Shown: piece after piece, positions 38,833 through 48,449 of the stretch
How positions within the stretch are numbered: position 1 is the first letter of the stretch
Layout of the letters: each line of letters starts with the position of its first letter
Origin: Moritella sp. PE36
Lineage (GTDB): Bacteria; Pseudomonadota; Gammaproteobacteria; Enterobacterales; Moritellaceae
Length of the DNA: 64,000 nucleotides
Assembly (NCBI RefSeq): GCF_000170855.1
Contig: NZ_ABCQ01000004.1
Span: 62,001 to 126,000 of the forward strand
Reading direction: 5' to 3'
The notes under the pieces: generated by a model
Seen by the model: the letters and a program-made list of their open reading frames with translations, nothing else
What the model was told of the DNA's origin: nothing
Databases searched by the model: none
Translations under genes and position numbers: made by a program

Positions 38833-39915
38833 TTAATGATCGGTATTATATCTACGTTCGATCACGCGTGAGTATTGCGACATACTGAAACAGAATACCC
38901 AATAGATCATAGTAACAAATACATAACCTTCGATTTCAAAACCAAGCCAATTAGTATCACTGTTTGTCAGCGTAACCATAGCCAGGATGTCGAATAAACC
39001 GATGATTAATACCAGCGTGGTATCTTTAAATAACGAGATAAATGAACCAACCAGATTCGGTATCGAGATCTTTAACGCCTGTGGCAAAATAATCAAGATC
39101 ATGCCCTGCCAATACGTTAAGCCTAATGACTCACTCGCTTCATACTGGCCTTTCGGAATGGCTTGTAAACCACCACGAATAACCTCGGCAATATAAGCCG
39201 CTTGGAACAGCGTGATACCAATTAACGCCCGTAATAATTTATCAAAATCGATGCCATCACTAAAGAACAGCGGCAATACTACCGACGCCATAAATAAGAT
39301 AGTAATAAGTGGTACACCACGAATAAATTCAATAAAACCAATACACAGGAATTTCACAATCGGCATATTGTCAGACTGACGACCAAGTGCTAATAAAATA
39401 CCAATTGGGAACGAAGCAATAATACCGACTGCAGCAACTAAAATGGTCAGCATTAAACCACCCCATTTTTCAGTGCCAACGACTTCAAGACCAAACCAAC
39501 CACCGCTAATTAAGACAAAGCAGACGAATGGAAACAGTAACATGATCACTAATTTCACTTTGATATTCTTGAGACGTGGTACCAAAAATACAAATGCTAA
39601 GCTGATCACAGCGACTAAATTAGGACGCCAATGTAAGGATTCAGGATAAAATCCATACATAAACTGGTCAAACTTCTCGATGATAAAGATCCAACGAGCG
39701 CCTTCTTTTACAACTTCCTCTTTAGTACCACTCCAGGTCGCATCAAAGATCATCCAATCCAACAGCGGTGGTATCGTCGTATAGATAAAATAGAACCCAA
39801 GCAAGGTTAACAGTGTATTGGGAATAGTAGAAAATAAATTCTCTCGTAACCAGAATACAAGCCCCTTACTGGTTGAAGGTGCAGATTTGGCCTCTTTCAT
39901 TGTATAAACAGCCAT
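38833..39915 (-). CDS. aapM: Amino-acid ABC transporter permease AapM
   Basis: A 360-residue inner-membrane permease of the general L-amino-acid ABC transporter. The transmembrane core carries the family EAA-type loop (EASESLGLTYWQGMILIILPQALKI) near the C-terminus. The ATG at 39915 is preferred over the longer frame because AAAGGAAG lies 6 nt upstream. It starts 1 nt from the aapQ stop codon. Confidence 0.9.
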   Translation of the reverse strand: MAVYTMKEAKSAPSTSKGLVFWLRENLFSTIPNTLLTLLGFYFIYTTIPPLLDWMIFDATWSGTKEEVVKEGARWIFIIEKFDQFMYGFYPESLHWRPNLVAVISLAFVFLVPRLKNIKVKLVIMLLFPFVCFVLISGGWFGLEVVGTEKWGGLMLTILVAAVGIIASFPIGILLALGRQSDNMPIVKFLCIGFIEFIRGVPLITILFMASVVLPLFFSDGIDFDKLLRALIGITLFQAAYIAEVIRGGLQAIPKGQYEASESLGLTYWQGMILIILPQALKISIPNLVGSFISLFKDTTLVLIIGLFDILAMVTLTNSDTNWLGFEIEGYVFVTMIYWVFCFSMSQYSRVIERRYNTDH

Positions 39916-39916
39916 A

Positions 39917-41101
39917 TTATCTTCCTTTAATTTCCATTCTTGCATTAACCCAGTTCAGCAGCAGTGAAATAACAATACTGAAAACAAGATATACCGCCAT
40001 CGTCATTAAAATGATCTCAATTGCCTGTCCAACTTGGTTAAGCGTGGTACCAGAGAACAAGGTCACAATTTCTGGATAACCGATTGCGGTTGCCAGTGAC
40101 GAGTTTTTCACGAGGTTAAGGTATTGGTTGATCACGGGAGGAATAATCACCCGTAATGCTTGCGGTAAAATAACTTTACGCAAGATCACATGCTCTTTTA
40201 AACCCAATGATTTTGCCGCTTCTTTTTGCCCTTGGGGTACAGCTTCAATCCCCGCACGCACTGCTTCTGCAATATAGGTCGCGGTATAGATACTTAACGC
40301 AAAAATCAACGCCAGTAACTCAGGAATAATGGTGATGCCACCTTTAAAGTTAAAGCCTTTCAATGCTGGATATTCAGCGCTGATTGGTTGCCCTGCAAGG
40401 AAAAACATTAACAATGGCGCACCAATCAACATACCAATGCTAACCCGAATAACAGGGAATTCTTCACCCGTTAAATCATGACGCTTATTCGCCCATTTAG
40501 ACAGATACACGACGCTGATACAAGCAATCACAAACGCCACTAATATAGAGAAACTACCTGATTCAAAAATAGGATCCGGAATGATCAAACCACGGTTGTT
40601 AATAAAAATAGAGTCGAAATAAGAAAGACTTTGACGGGGGCTTGGTAGTGCCGCAAGTACCACGTTATACCAAAATAAAATCTGTAATAAAATGGGTATG
40701 TTACGGAATGTTTCAATATATACCAGAGACAATTTAGAGATTAAATAATTAGGCGATAAACGGCCAATACCAATCAATAACCCAAGACCCGAAGCTAGAA
40801 TAATACCGATCACACCCACTAACATTGTATTTAATAAACCAACAATAAATACATCTAAAAAAGTCGAGCTGGTATCATCATAATGAATAAGCGATTGGCT
40901 GATACCAAAACCAGCAGTTTCACCTAAAAACGAAAAACCGGTTGTTATACCCCTTTTTGCTACATTATCAAACATGTTGTTAACGAAGTAAAAAAGGCAT
41001 AAAACCACAACCACTAAGGAAAGCACTTGGAAAATAAGAGCGCGATTTTTGGGGCTGTTAAATAAACCGAGGGAAGTCGGAGGGAGTTTTGAATTATTCA
41101 T
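39917..41101 (-). CDS. aapQ: Amino-acid ABC transporter permease AapQ
   Basis: A 394-residue permease, partner of AapM. The EAA-type loop reads EAAKSLGLKEHVILRKVILPQALRV. It has about eight hydrophobic segments, including a long periplasmic insert between the first ones, as is usual for AapQ. It follows aapJ after a hairpin (41119-41138) that may reduce transcription into the permease genes. Confidence 0.92.
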   Translation of the reverse strand: MNNSKLPPTSLGLFNSPKNRALIFQVLSLVVVVLCLFYFVNNMFDNVAKRGITTGFSFLGETAGFGISQSLIHYDDTSSTFLDVFIVGLLNTMLVGVIGIILASGLGLLIGIGRLSPNYLISKLSLVYIETFRNIPILLQILFWYNVVLAALPSPRQSLSYFDSIFINNRGLIIPDPIFESGSFSILVAFVIACISVVYLSKWANKRHDLTGEEFPVIRVSIGMLIGAPLLMFFLAGQPISAEYPALKGFNFKGGITIIPELLALIFALSIYTATYIAEAVRAGIEAVPQGQKEAAKSLGLKEHVILRKVILPQALRVIIPPVINQYLNLVKNSSLATAIGYPEIVTLFSGTTLNQVGQAIEIILMTMAVYLVFSIVISLLLNWVNARMEIKGR

Positions 41102-41118
41102 AACAAAATAAACCTTTT

Positions 41119-41138
41119 AAAAAGGGGGCCAAGCCCCC
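41119..41138 (-). terminator. Hairpin attenuator between aapJ and aapQ
   Basis: On the minus strand a GGGGGC / GCCCCC stem with a 3-nt loop is followed by five T residues, 18 nt before the aapQ start codon. It is a likely partial terminator that lets the binding-protein gene be expressed more than the permease genes. Confidence 0.75.
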
Positions 41139-41149
41139 GATATACCAAG

Positions 41150-41189
41150 GTCACTTCAACAAAACGTAATGCTGAGAAGGTGAAGTGAC
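41150..41189 (-). other. Second stem-loop after aapJ
   Basis: Nine-bp arms (GTCACTTCA / TGAAGTGAC) with a 22-nt loop just after the aapJ stop codon, upstream of the GC-rich attenuator. Without a T-run it more likely stabilises the 3' end of the aapJ message. Confidence 0.6.
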
Positions 41190-41200
41190 TAGGTATTAAT

Positions 41201-42214
41201 TTATCGAATTGGCATTGCGTACATTAAGCCGCCTTTATTCCATAAATTATTGAGACCGCGGTCAATGTTAAGAGGTGAATTTTTACCTACGTTGTTATCG
41301 AACATTTCTTCATAGTTACCAACTTGCTTAACAATTTGGTAAGCCCAATCGGATTTAAGGCCTAAGTTTTCACCGGCTTTACCAGTCACGCCTAATAAAC
41401 GTTTCACAGATGGGTTATTAGATTTTAATTGCTTATCAACATTGCTTGCTGTTACACCTAACTCTTCCGCTTCAAGTGTCGCAAATAAGCTCCAGCGTAC
41501 CACGTTAAACCATGCATCATCGCCTTGACGAACTACTGGACCTAGTGGTTCTTTAGAAATGATATCAGGTAATACAATCGCTGATTTAGGATCATCTAAT
41601 TTAATTCTTAAACCATATAACTGAGATGCATCCGATGTAACAGCGTCACAACGGCCTTTTTTGAATGCATCAATTGTTTGGCCTGATGTATCAAACGTAA
41701 CCGCTTTATATTCCATGTTATTTGATTTGAAATAATCAGTTAAGTTAAGTTCTGTTGTGGTACCTGCTTGAATACAGAAAGAAGCACCATCAAGTTCTTT
41801 CGCTGACGTTACGCCAATTTCTTTTTTAACTAAGAAACCTTGACCGTCATAATAGTTCACACCCGCAAAGTTTAAACCCAGTGAAGTATCACGTGTTGCA
41901 GTCCAAGTTGACGCTCTAGATAAAAGATCAATTTCACCACTTTGTAACGCAGTGAAACGCTCTTTCGCTGTCAGTGGAATATATTTCACTTTCGATGCAT
42001 CACCTAATACTGCGGCTGCAACTGAGCGACAAAAATCAACGTCGATACCTTTCCAAACGCCTTTTGAATCAGTCGCCGAGAAACCAGGGATCCCTGTAGA
42101 AACACCACAGTTTAATACGCCTTTTTTCATCACCTGCTCTAATGTAGCAGCATTAACTAAATTGGGTAGTGTTGATGCTAGACCTAGTATTAAAGCTATT
42201 TTTGTAACCTTCAT
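41201..42214 (-). CDS. aapJ: General L-amino-acid ABC transporter binding protein
   Basis: A 337-residue periplasmic binding protein with a signal peptide (MKVTKIALILGLASTLPNLVNA). The mature chain starts at ATLEQVMKKGVLNCGVSTGIPGFS, matching the AapJ family, and the ligand-binding domain includes KGRCDAVTSDASQL. It captures polar and basic amino acids for the AapQMP transporter. AAGGA lies 6-7 nt before the ATG. Two stem-loops separate it from aapQ. Confidence 0.94.
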   Translation of the reverse strand: MKVTKIALILGLASTLPNLVNAATLEQVMKKGVLNCGVSTGIPGFSATDSKGVWKGIDVDFCRSVAAAVLGDASKVKYIPLTAKERFTALQSGEIDLLSRASTWTATRDTSLGLNFAGVNYYDGQGFLVKKEIGVTSAKELDGASFCIQAGTTTELNLTDYFKSNNMEYKAVTFDTSGQTIDAFKKGRCDAVTSDASQLYGLRIKLDDPKSAIVLPDIISKEPLGPVVRQGDDAWFNVVRWSLFATLEAEELGVTASNVDKQLKSNNPSVKRLLGVTGKAGENLGLKSDWAYQIVKQVGNYEEMFDNNVGKNSPLNIDRGLNNLWNKGGLMYAMPIR

Positions 42215-42872
42215 ATTAATTTCCTTGTCTATTTTTATTATTGTAAATATCAGTTTAAGAAGCCAAACAGCGACTTGAAAGAGTTATTTTTCTGAATCGG
42301 GAACACAAAATAATCATAAGGGAATTTTTCTACAACATCTACGAACCAACAACTGATTAACAAAAGCATTAACAACTATTTGACATTGATCACATAATTA
42401 ACATAAAATCAACACAGCTAGTGTCGTTTCAAGTGAATAATACTTTATGGATATTCACTTTTAGTCTTTTCCCCGTATTTAATTCTATAATGAAAATTAA
42501 TGTACTATAAACAATCGTGGTGTTTTGACATTGTAAGCTAAGCCAGCAACCATATATGTCACGTCTTCCCTGTCTGATTAAAACTACGCAGTGCACTAAT
42601 AATAGGCTTGTTATTACGCGAATGCTTTAAAGCGACGTTATTTTATCTATGCTATTAATTAGGTTACCGATAACAAAGCTGAATACTCATCCGATCAGAA
42701 GGCATAGTATTTCGTTGCAGCTGTCACACTATAGAATAATAAAGGCAGGGTATATTCGATTTACAGCTTATCAAATAGAGGTATATTACGCTTTTCTCGA
42801 GATAATAAGCGGCAATGTGGTATTTATCTCAAGAGAAACAACTTTATTCTAGTGACAAAAGCAGCAGTAACA
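42215..42872. other. 658-bp interval upstream of aapJ
   Basis: No gene is supported. A 67-codon frame at 42649-42852 has no ribosome site and no family resemblance. The interval must hold the aapJ promoter. A 9-bp dyad (AAGTGAATA / TATTCACTT) with a 12-nt spacer at 42431-42460 is the clearest symmetric element and may be an operator. Confidence 0.5.
42431..42460. promoter_or_regulatory. Dyad upstream of aapJ
   Basis: Perfect 9-bp arms with a 12-nt spacer, about 217 nt upstream of the aapJ start. It partly resembles ARG-box half-sites (TGAAT / ATTCA), but the spacing is not that of ArgR boxes. The binding factor is unknown. Confidence 0.35.
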
Positions 42873-43181
42873 TCAGATGACCAATTTCAAATAATGCTTA
42901 CGCCCAAACGTCGCAAATAGCGTTGAACCGAAAAAGACTAAAAAGGGATTATGAGAAAAGGCATTTTTAACTGTCACTGCGCCATGAGAGATATCTTTGG
43001 TATGGATCGGCTGACTAGAACACCAGCTTAATTTGGCTTGTAGGGTTTGAGTATCATCCGGTACTTCAACACAAAAACGTTGTCCACGTTTCACATAGGT
43101 TACAAATTTCCCATCAGCATATAATTTATAATCTCGTGCCGCATCCAGTAGTTGTGCAGGTCTGTATATCCATAATTTCAT
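42873..43181 (-). CDS. Small protein of unknown function
   Basis: A 102-residue protein without a recognised family. The N-terminal half has beta-type repeats (YKLYADGKFVTYVKRGQRF), and a hydrophobic segment (FLVFFGSTLFATFG) lies near the C-terminus. AAGGA lies about 10 nt before the ATG, supporting a real gene. It stands alone and is transcribed toward aapJ. Confidence 0.55.
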   Translation of the reverse strand: MKLWIYRPAQLLDAARDYKLYADGKFVTYVKRGQRFCVEVPDDTQTLQAKLSWCSSQPIHTKDISHGAVTVKNAFSHNPFLVFFGSTLFATFGRKHYLKLVI

Positions 43182-43386
43182 TTCACATCGTCCTTAATGT
43201 AAAGCTTACTTTGGTGTATTGTGTTTTATCTTAACTAAGCAATGTCATCGCCAAGTATGAAATAAGTACTAATTACCCATTTATTTGTTGTTAAACGGGA
43301 AAATAGTACTTTTAAAATACGTATTTATATTAACCATTGCTGACAGTCTATTGCCACTCAAACAAGTAGCAATAATGCCAATTAGA

Positions 43387-44106
43387 TTAAGGTTCTTGAC
43401 GTGTACTTGCTAGTACGATCTCGCGGATACATACTTCTTGCGGTTGCGCATAAGCAAACTCAATCGAACGTGCAACATCATCAGGTGCAAGAATATTGCC
43501 CATGGTTTTCTTCCACTCTTCGTAGCCCGCTTTAATGTCTTCTGAAGTTGTGTGTGATAACAACTCAGTTTCAACAGCGCCAGGGGCAATCGTGATTACA
43601 CGTACATCTGACATAGCGACTTCTTCACGTACATTTTCTGTGATAGCGTGCACCGCAAACTTAGTACCACAGTATGCCGCATGGCCGCCAAATGTTTTAC
43701 GACCCGCAACTGAGCTAATGTTAATGATTGTACCTGTATTACGCGCTTTCATTGGCGCAAGCACTGCCTGCATGCCATTTAATAATGCAATCACATTAAT
43801 ATCGAACATGGTTTTGAATTCTTCAGCAGGTTGGGTATCAATTTGACCTAATAACATCATGCCTGCATTGTTAATCAATAAATCTGTTAGACCGTATAAC
43901 GCTTCTGCTTTAGCCAGTGCAGCATGGAATTCGGCGTGAACAGTTAAGTCTACTTTTTCACACAAACAGTTTGGTAAATTTAGTGCTTCTAGTTTTTCAA
44001 CACGACGAGCAACTAATAATAACGGGTGACCAGCCGCGCTTAAACGCTTCGCTGTAGCTTCACCAATACCTGAACTTGCACCTGTGATCACGACTAATTT
44101 TTTCAT
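43387..44106 (-). CDS. Short-chain dehydrogenase/reductase
   Basis: A 239-residue classical SDR, close in type to YdfG-like oxidoreductases. The cofactor loop is TGASSGIGEA (residues ~7-16), the catalytic serine lies in INISSVAG, and the Tyr-Lys pair in YCGTKF. The substrate is unknown. It is divergent from the LysR gene at 44341 across 234 nt, which suggests that regulator controls it. Confidence 0.9.
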   Translation of the reverse strand: MKKLVVITGASSGIGEATAKRLSAAGHPLLLVARRVEKLEALNLPNCLCEKVDLTVHAEFHAALAKAEALYGLTDLLINNAGMMLLGQIDTQPAEEFKTMFDINVIALLNGMQAVLAPMKARNTGTIINISSVAGRKTFGGHAAYCGTKFAVHAITENVREEVAMSDVRVITIAPGAVETELLSHTTSEDIKAGYEEWKKTMGNILAPDDVARSIEFAYAQPQEVCIREIVLASTRQEP

Positions 44107-44340
44107 TATATACTCTCTATTTTTTATTATGCTTGATTATATTTAATATTAAACTGCAGCTATTTAGCTACATACTCAGTGGCTTCGACCGCAGCTATTA
44201 ATGCGACTCCTAAGCACTCCTGAGTGGATGAAAGAGAGTATATAGCGTTGACCATTGTTGATATATACACAATAAAGAACATAACTGTTACGCATTAAGC
44301 TACAATGAAGTTAGTTTGAATTTATCCATATAGGTATAGC

Positions 44341-45270
44341 ATGCAAAGTAGTTCTTCTCTTGCCGACATTCGCGCGTTTGTCACCATAGCCCAGCAAGGT
44401 AGCTTTACCAAAGCAGCGGAAGTATTACAGTCATCACGCGCGCATGTATCCCGTCAGCTAGCACAATTAGAACAGCAATTAGGTGTACAACTGATTGTCC
44501 GCACTACCCGCGCCCAACGTCTGACCCCGGTTGGAGAGCAATTCTTTCAACAATGCCTTACCTCATTGCAAACCATCAACCAAGCCGTGATCGCAGCCAA
44601 GGATGATACCGAGCAATTACAAGGGAGCATTTGTATTAACTGTGTGGGCGGCGTGATTGGCGAGGATATTCTAGCGAACATTATCAGTGAATTTAATTTA
44701 CAGCACCCTGATATCGAGGTGGAACTGGACTTTAGCAGCCCACGGGTAGATTTAATTGCAGAAGCGTTTGATTTGGTCGTACGTATGGGTGAATTAGAAG
44801 ACTCAGGGTTAGTGGCTCGAAAACTCACCGACATTAAAGTACAGGTATTGGCGAGTCCCGATTACCTTGCTAAACATGCTGCCATTACTCATCCAAAGGA
44901 TCTAGAACAGCATAATTGCTTAACCGGCAGCATCAAACGCTGGCGCTTTCATCAAAAATCAGTGCAACACAATAACGCGCCAATACACGACATAGAGATC
45001 AACGTAAAAGGTAACTTTAGCTGTAAGAGTGGTCGCGCATTGATTAACGCAGCGAAGCATGGCAATGGTATTGTCCGGTTGCCTGAGCTGTATTGTGAAA
45101 ATGAAATTAACGCGAATACCTTAGCACCCGCTTTAATCTCAGAACCTGATGAAGAACAATGGCATTCGCCTGATGTTCCCTTGTTTCTACTATATCACCG
45201 CAATCGTTATCAACCAGCCCGATTAAAGGTGCTGATTGATTTTATTTGCCAACGCTTCAGTCAATTATAA
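44341..45270 (+). CDS. LysR family transcriptional regulator
   Basis: A 309-residue LysR-type regulator of the AaeR/DsdC-like broad group. The helix-turn-helix is GSFTKAAEVLQSSRAHVSRQ (residues ~20-39), followed by the binding domain. It is divergent from the SDR gene and likely regulates it. The inducer is unknown. Confidence 0.88.
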   Translation: MQSSSSLADIRAFVTIAQQGSFTKAAEVLQSSRAHVSRQLAQLEQQLGVQLIVRTTRAQRLTPVGEQFFQQCLTSLQTINQAVIAAKDDTEQLQGSICINCVGGVIGEDILANIISEFNLQHPDIEVELDFSSPRVDLIAEAFDLVVRMGELEDSGLVARKLTDIKVQVLASPDYLAKHAAITHPKDLEQHNCLTGSIKRWRFHQKSVQHNNAPIHDIEINVKGNFSCKSGRALINAAKHGNGIVRLPELYCENEINANTLAPALISEPDEEQWHSPDVPLFLLYHRNRYQPARLKVLIDFICQRFSQL

Positions 45271-45326
45271 AGTTTTGGCAAAAATAAGCACTTTATAATG
45301 ATAAAAATAGCGCTTTAAAAAACATA

Positions 45327-45366
45327 AATGTTCGAATTGGAACCACCAAACACTCATTCGAACATT
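45327..45366. promoter_or_regulatory. GlpR-type operator half-sites upstream of glpA
   Basis: Two arms (AATGTTCGAAT and ATTCGAACATT) form a perfect 11-bp inverted repeat 80-119 nt before the glpA ATG. Each arm matches a half of the GlpR consensus WATGTTCGWTAWCGAACATW. The spacing (18 nt) suggests two weak operators, each with one strong half, rather than a single ideal site. Confidence 0.6.
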
Positions 45367-45445
45367 GATGACTAAGATCAATTCATCAAAAAATATATTC
45401 GTCATACTTATAAGTAGTTAATTGACCAGAATATATGGATGAATT

Positions 45446-47089
45446 ATGGGAAAATCAACCCGTTTCAATAGTGAAGTATTGATCATTGGTGGTGGCGCGA
45501 CTGGCACCAGTATTATGCGCGATTGCGCATTACGTGGCATAACATGCATATTGCTGGATAAAGGGGATATTGCTTCAGGCACAACAGGCCGTAATCATGG
45601 CTTATTACATTCCGGCGCGCGTTATGCGGTCACTGACAGTGAGTCAGCGCGAGAATGCATTCAAGAAAACAAGATCCTCAAACATATCGCCAGTCACTGT
45701 ATCGAAGATACCAGCGGGTTATTTATTACCTTGCCAGAAGATGACTTGGATTTTCAGGCTACCTTTGTTGACGCTTGCACAAGTGCCGGTATCAGTACCC
45801 AAAGACTCACACCTCAGCAAGCGATCGACCTTGAACCGAATGTAAATCGCAGTTTACTCGGTGCAGTCAAAGTCCCCGATGGCACCCTAGATCCTTTCCG
45901 CTTATGTGCGTCGAATGTATTAGATGCAAAAAACCATGGTGCAACACTACTTACCTATTCGATGGTGAAATCCTTGATCCGCATTGGCGATCGTATCATC
46001 GGCGCAAAATGCATTAACACCCGTACCAATGAACAGTTTGAAGTGTATGCCCAAGAAGTTATCAATGCAGCGGGGATTTGGGGGAAAAACATTTGCCACT
46101 ACGCAGACCTCAACGTGCAAATGTTACCAGCTAAAGGGTCATTATTAGTATTCGAACACCGCATTAACGATCTGGTTATCAACCGTTGCCGTAAACCTGC
46201 CGATGCCGATATTTTAGTACCCGGAGATTCAATTTCGTTAATTGGCACCACTTCCGAAAAAATTGATTACAAAGATATCGACGCCCTCAAAATCAGTGAG
46301 AAAGAAGTTAATATCCTCATTGAAGAAGGGGCGAAATTGGCACCAATACTCGCACAAACCCGAGTGTTACGCGCTTATGCAGGCGTGCGTCCCCTCGTTG
46401 ATGTAGGTGGTGGTGATGGCCGTAACATCAGTCGCGGTATTGTATTACTCGATCATCAACAACGTGATGGTTTAGCAGGCTTTAGCAGTATTCTGGGAGG
46501 CAAGTTAATGACCAGTCGCTTAATGGCTGAAATGACCACCGATCTTATTGCCGGAAAACTAGGTAATACCAGCAGCTGTAGCACCCATTTATACCCCCTG
46601 CCCGGTTCTGTTGTTAATAAAGAGAGTAAACCTCAAAAAACCGTCTTTACCACCAAAGCAGCAACGCATCGTCACGGTGAAACGGCCGTTGCCACCTTTG
46701 ATCAAAGTACCAAAGGCAAGTCCATTGTCTGTGAATGTGAAATGGTATCTGTTGGTGAAATTGAATACGCAATCAAACAACTCGATGTCACCAATTTGGT
46801 TGATTTAAGACGACGTACTCGCTTAGGCATGGGCTCGTGCCAGGGTGAACTGTGTACCTATCGTGCTGCCAGTCTATTTTGTGATTTTGCCAACTGTAGC
46901 GGTCATGAATCAAGTAAATTATTAATGCAGTTTTTTGAAGAGCGCTGGAAAGGCATTAAACCCGTATTGTTCGGCGATGCACTGCGAGAAGCCGAGTTTA
47001 CCTATTGGCTATATGAAGGTCTATTTGGTGCCACGGACATTAACAAGCTAGGCGAAAAACAAGCAGATAAGGAATATTATGAAATTTGA
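45446..47089 (+). CDS. glpA: Anaerobic glycerol-3-phosphate dehydrogenase subunit A
   Basis: A 547-residue FAD enzyme that oxidises glycerol-3-phosphate to dihydroxyacetone phosphate under anaerobic conditions. The FAD-binding motif is VLIIGGGATGTSIM (residues ~9-22). The C-terminal BFD-like region carries CECEMV and GSCQGELC, which can hold an iron-sulfur cluster. GlpB and GlpC follow in order, as in E. coli. GlpR-like half-sites lie upstream. Its 3' end overlaps the glpB start by 11 nt. Confidence 0.95.
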   Translation: MGKSTRFNSEVLIIGGGATGTSIMRDCALRGITCILLDKGDIASGTTGRNHGLLHSGARYAVTDSESARECIQENKILKHIASHCIEDTSGLFITLPEDDLDFQATFVDACTSAGISTQRLTPQQAIDLEPNVNRSLLGAVKVPDGTLDPFRLCASNVLDAKNHGATLLTYSMVKSLIRIGDRIIGAKCINTRTNEQFEVYAQEVINAAGIWGKNICHYADLNVQMLPAKGSLLVFEHRINDLVINRCRKPADADILVPGDSISLIGTTSEKIDYKDIDALKISEKEVNILIEEGAKLAPILAQTRVLRAYAGVRPLVDVGGGDGRNISRGIVLLDHQQRDGLAGFSSILGGKLMTSRLMAEMTTDLIAGKLGNTSSCSTHLYPLPGSVVNKESKPQKTVFTTKAATHRHGETAVATFDQSTKGKSIVCECEMVSVGEIEYAIKQLDVTNLVDLRRRTRLGMGSCQGELCTYRAASLFCDFANCSGHESSKLLMQFFEERWKGIKPVLFGDALREAEFTYWLYEGLFGATDINKLGEKQADKEYYEI

Positions 47090-48437
47090 TAGCATCATTA
47101 TTGGCGGTGGTATTGCCGGTTATACCGCAGGGTTACGTAGCCTCGAAGCTGGATTAAAAACAGCTATCATTTCCAATGGTCAAAGCGCCCTGCACTTTTC
47201 ATCAGGCTCTATCGATCTGCTTTCACATACGCCGACTGGCAAGGTTATTCGCAATCCGGCAACGATATTTAATAAATTTACCAATGAATTTCCTGACCAC
47301 CCATATAGCAAGGTGGGTAAAGAGACCGTATTTGAATCTCTTGAGTGGTATAAAAATTTACTGACCACTGCTGGTATTCCATTAACGCAACAAGACAACG
47401 GTGATAACCATCTACGCATCACCCCGCTGGGGACGTTAAAATCAACATGGTTATCGCAACCTTATGTACAACAACTACCAATGCGACTAACGGAACATGC
47501 CATCACCCGTATTGTGGTCGTACAAATTAATGACTTCCGTGATTTTAATGCCAAGATGATCACCGATAATTTGCTCCAAATCCCCGAATTTAAAAATGTA
47601 GAAATAACGCATACCAACATTTCAATTGATGGGTTCTCCGGGCTGAAACGTAATGCTTGTGAGCTGCGCTCGATTGATATTGCGCGTATTTTAAGTAACG
47701 AAAATGAAGTCGAGGCGTTAGCGGCTAAGCTGAAAGCTATCGCCACACCCAATGACCTGGTGATCCTACCAGCCATCACAGGCGATGGCATGGGGTTGTC
47801 GGTCCTTAACAAATTACATGCATTAACCAATTTAACCTTCCATGAAGTACCGACTATGCCACCGTCAATGCTGGGGATCCGCCTTGAAGAAACCATGATT
47901 GATTTATTTATCAAGGCAGGCGGCATGCTGTTAAAAGGCGACCAAGTCACGCATGGCGATATGGTCGAAGACGATAGCTGTCATAATAGTAATGGCGAAC
48001 TAACCCTTAAACGTATTTACACTCGTAATTTAGAAAGCATGCCATTAACTGCAGATAACTATATCTTCGCATCCGGTAGCTTTTTTAATAAAGGGCTAAT
48101 TGCTCACCATGACAAATTACAAGAGCCAGTATTCAACTTAGACATGAACAGCACTCAAGCGCGTAATGCATGGTATAACCCGCAATTTTTTTCCGCTAAC
48201 TCGCAACCATTTTTATCATTAGGCATCAAAACCAATCACAAATTCAATCCCATGTTAGCGGGGAAAGTGGTAAATAACCTGTTCTGCGCAGGGTCAAATT
48301 TAGGCGGTTACGATCCAATCGCTCAAGGCTGTGGCAGTGGTGTTGCGATTAGTACCGGCTATCACGCAGCCAATCAACTCTTACAACACACGAAAAATAG
48401 TCACTCGAAACACCTCACTAGCGACAGTCTGGCATAA
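47079..48437 (+). CDS. glpB: Anaerobic glycerol-3-phosphate dehydrogenase subunit B
   Basis: A 452-residue flavoprotein subunit that, with GlpA, forms the catalytic dimer. A dinucleotide-binding N-terminus (SIIIGGGIAGYTAGLRSLEAG) and the C-terminal NLFCAGSNLGGYDPIAQGCGSG are visible. AAGGA lies just before the ATG, inside the end of glpA. Length is slightly above the E. coli protein. Confidence 0.93.
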   Translation: MKFDSIIIGGGIAGYTAGLRSLEAGLKTAIISNGQSALHFSSGSIDLLSHTPTGKVIRNPATIFNKFTNEFPDHPYSKVGKETVFESLEWYKNLLTTAGIPLTQQDNGDNHLRITPLGTLKSTWLSQPYVQQLPMRLTEHAITRIVVVQINDFRDFNAKMITDNLLQIPEFKNVEITHTNISIDGFSGLKRNACELRSIDIARILSNENEVEALAAKLKAIATPNDLVILPAITGDGMGLSVLNKLHALTNLTFHEVPTMPPSMLGIRLEETMIDLFIKAGGMLLKGDQVTHGDMVEDDSCHNSNGELTLKRIYTRNLESMPLTADNYIFASGSFFNKGLIAHHDKLQEPVFNLDMNSTQARNAWYNPQFFSANSQPFLSLGIKTNHKFNPMLAGKVVNNLFCAGSNLGGYDPIAQGCGSGVAISTGYHAANQLLQHTKNSHSKHLTSDSLA

Positions 48438-48449
48438 GGAAGAAACACA

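Noticed and set aside
42434-42457. ARG-box-like sequences in the aapJ upstream region
   Set aside because: The two partial boxes overlap, which is not the spacing of ArgR operators, and each has several mismatches.
42649-42852. A 67-codon frame upstream of aapJ
   Set aside because: No ribosome site and no resemblance to a known protein; it lies in an AT-rich promoter interval.
45365-45381. TTGAT-N7-ATCAA dyad upstream of glpA considered as an FNR site
   Set aside because: FNR sites have a 4-nt spacer; the 7-nt spacing does not fit, nor does it fit CRP.
47462-47950. A 162-codon antisense frame inside glpB
   Set aside because: glpB on the other strand is clearly real, and the antisense frame shows no family features.
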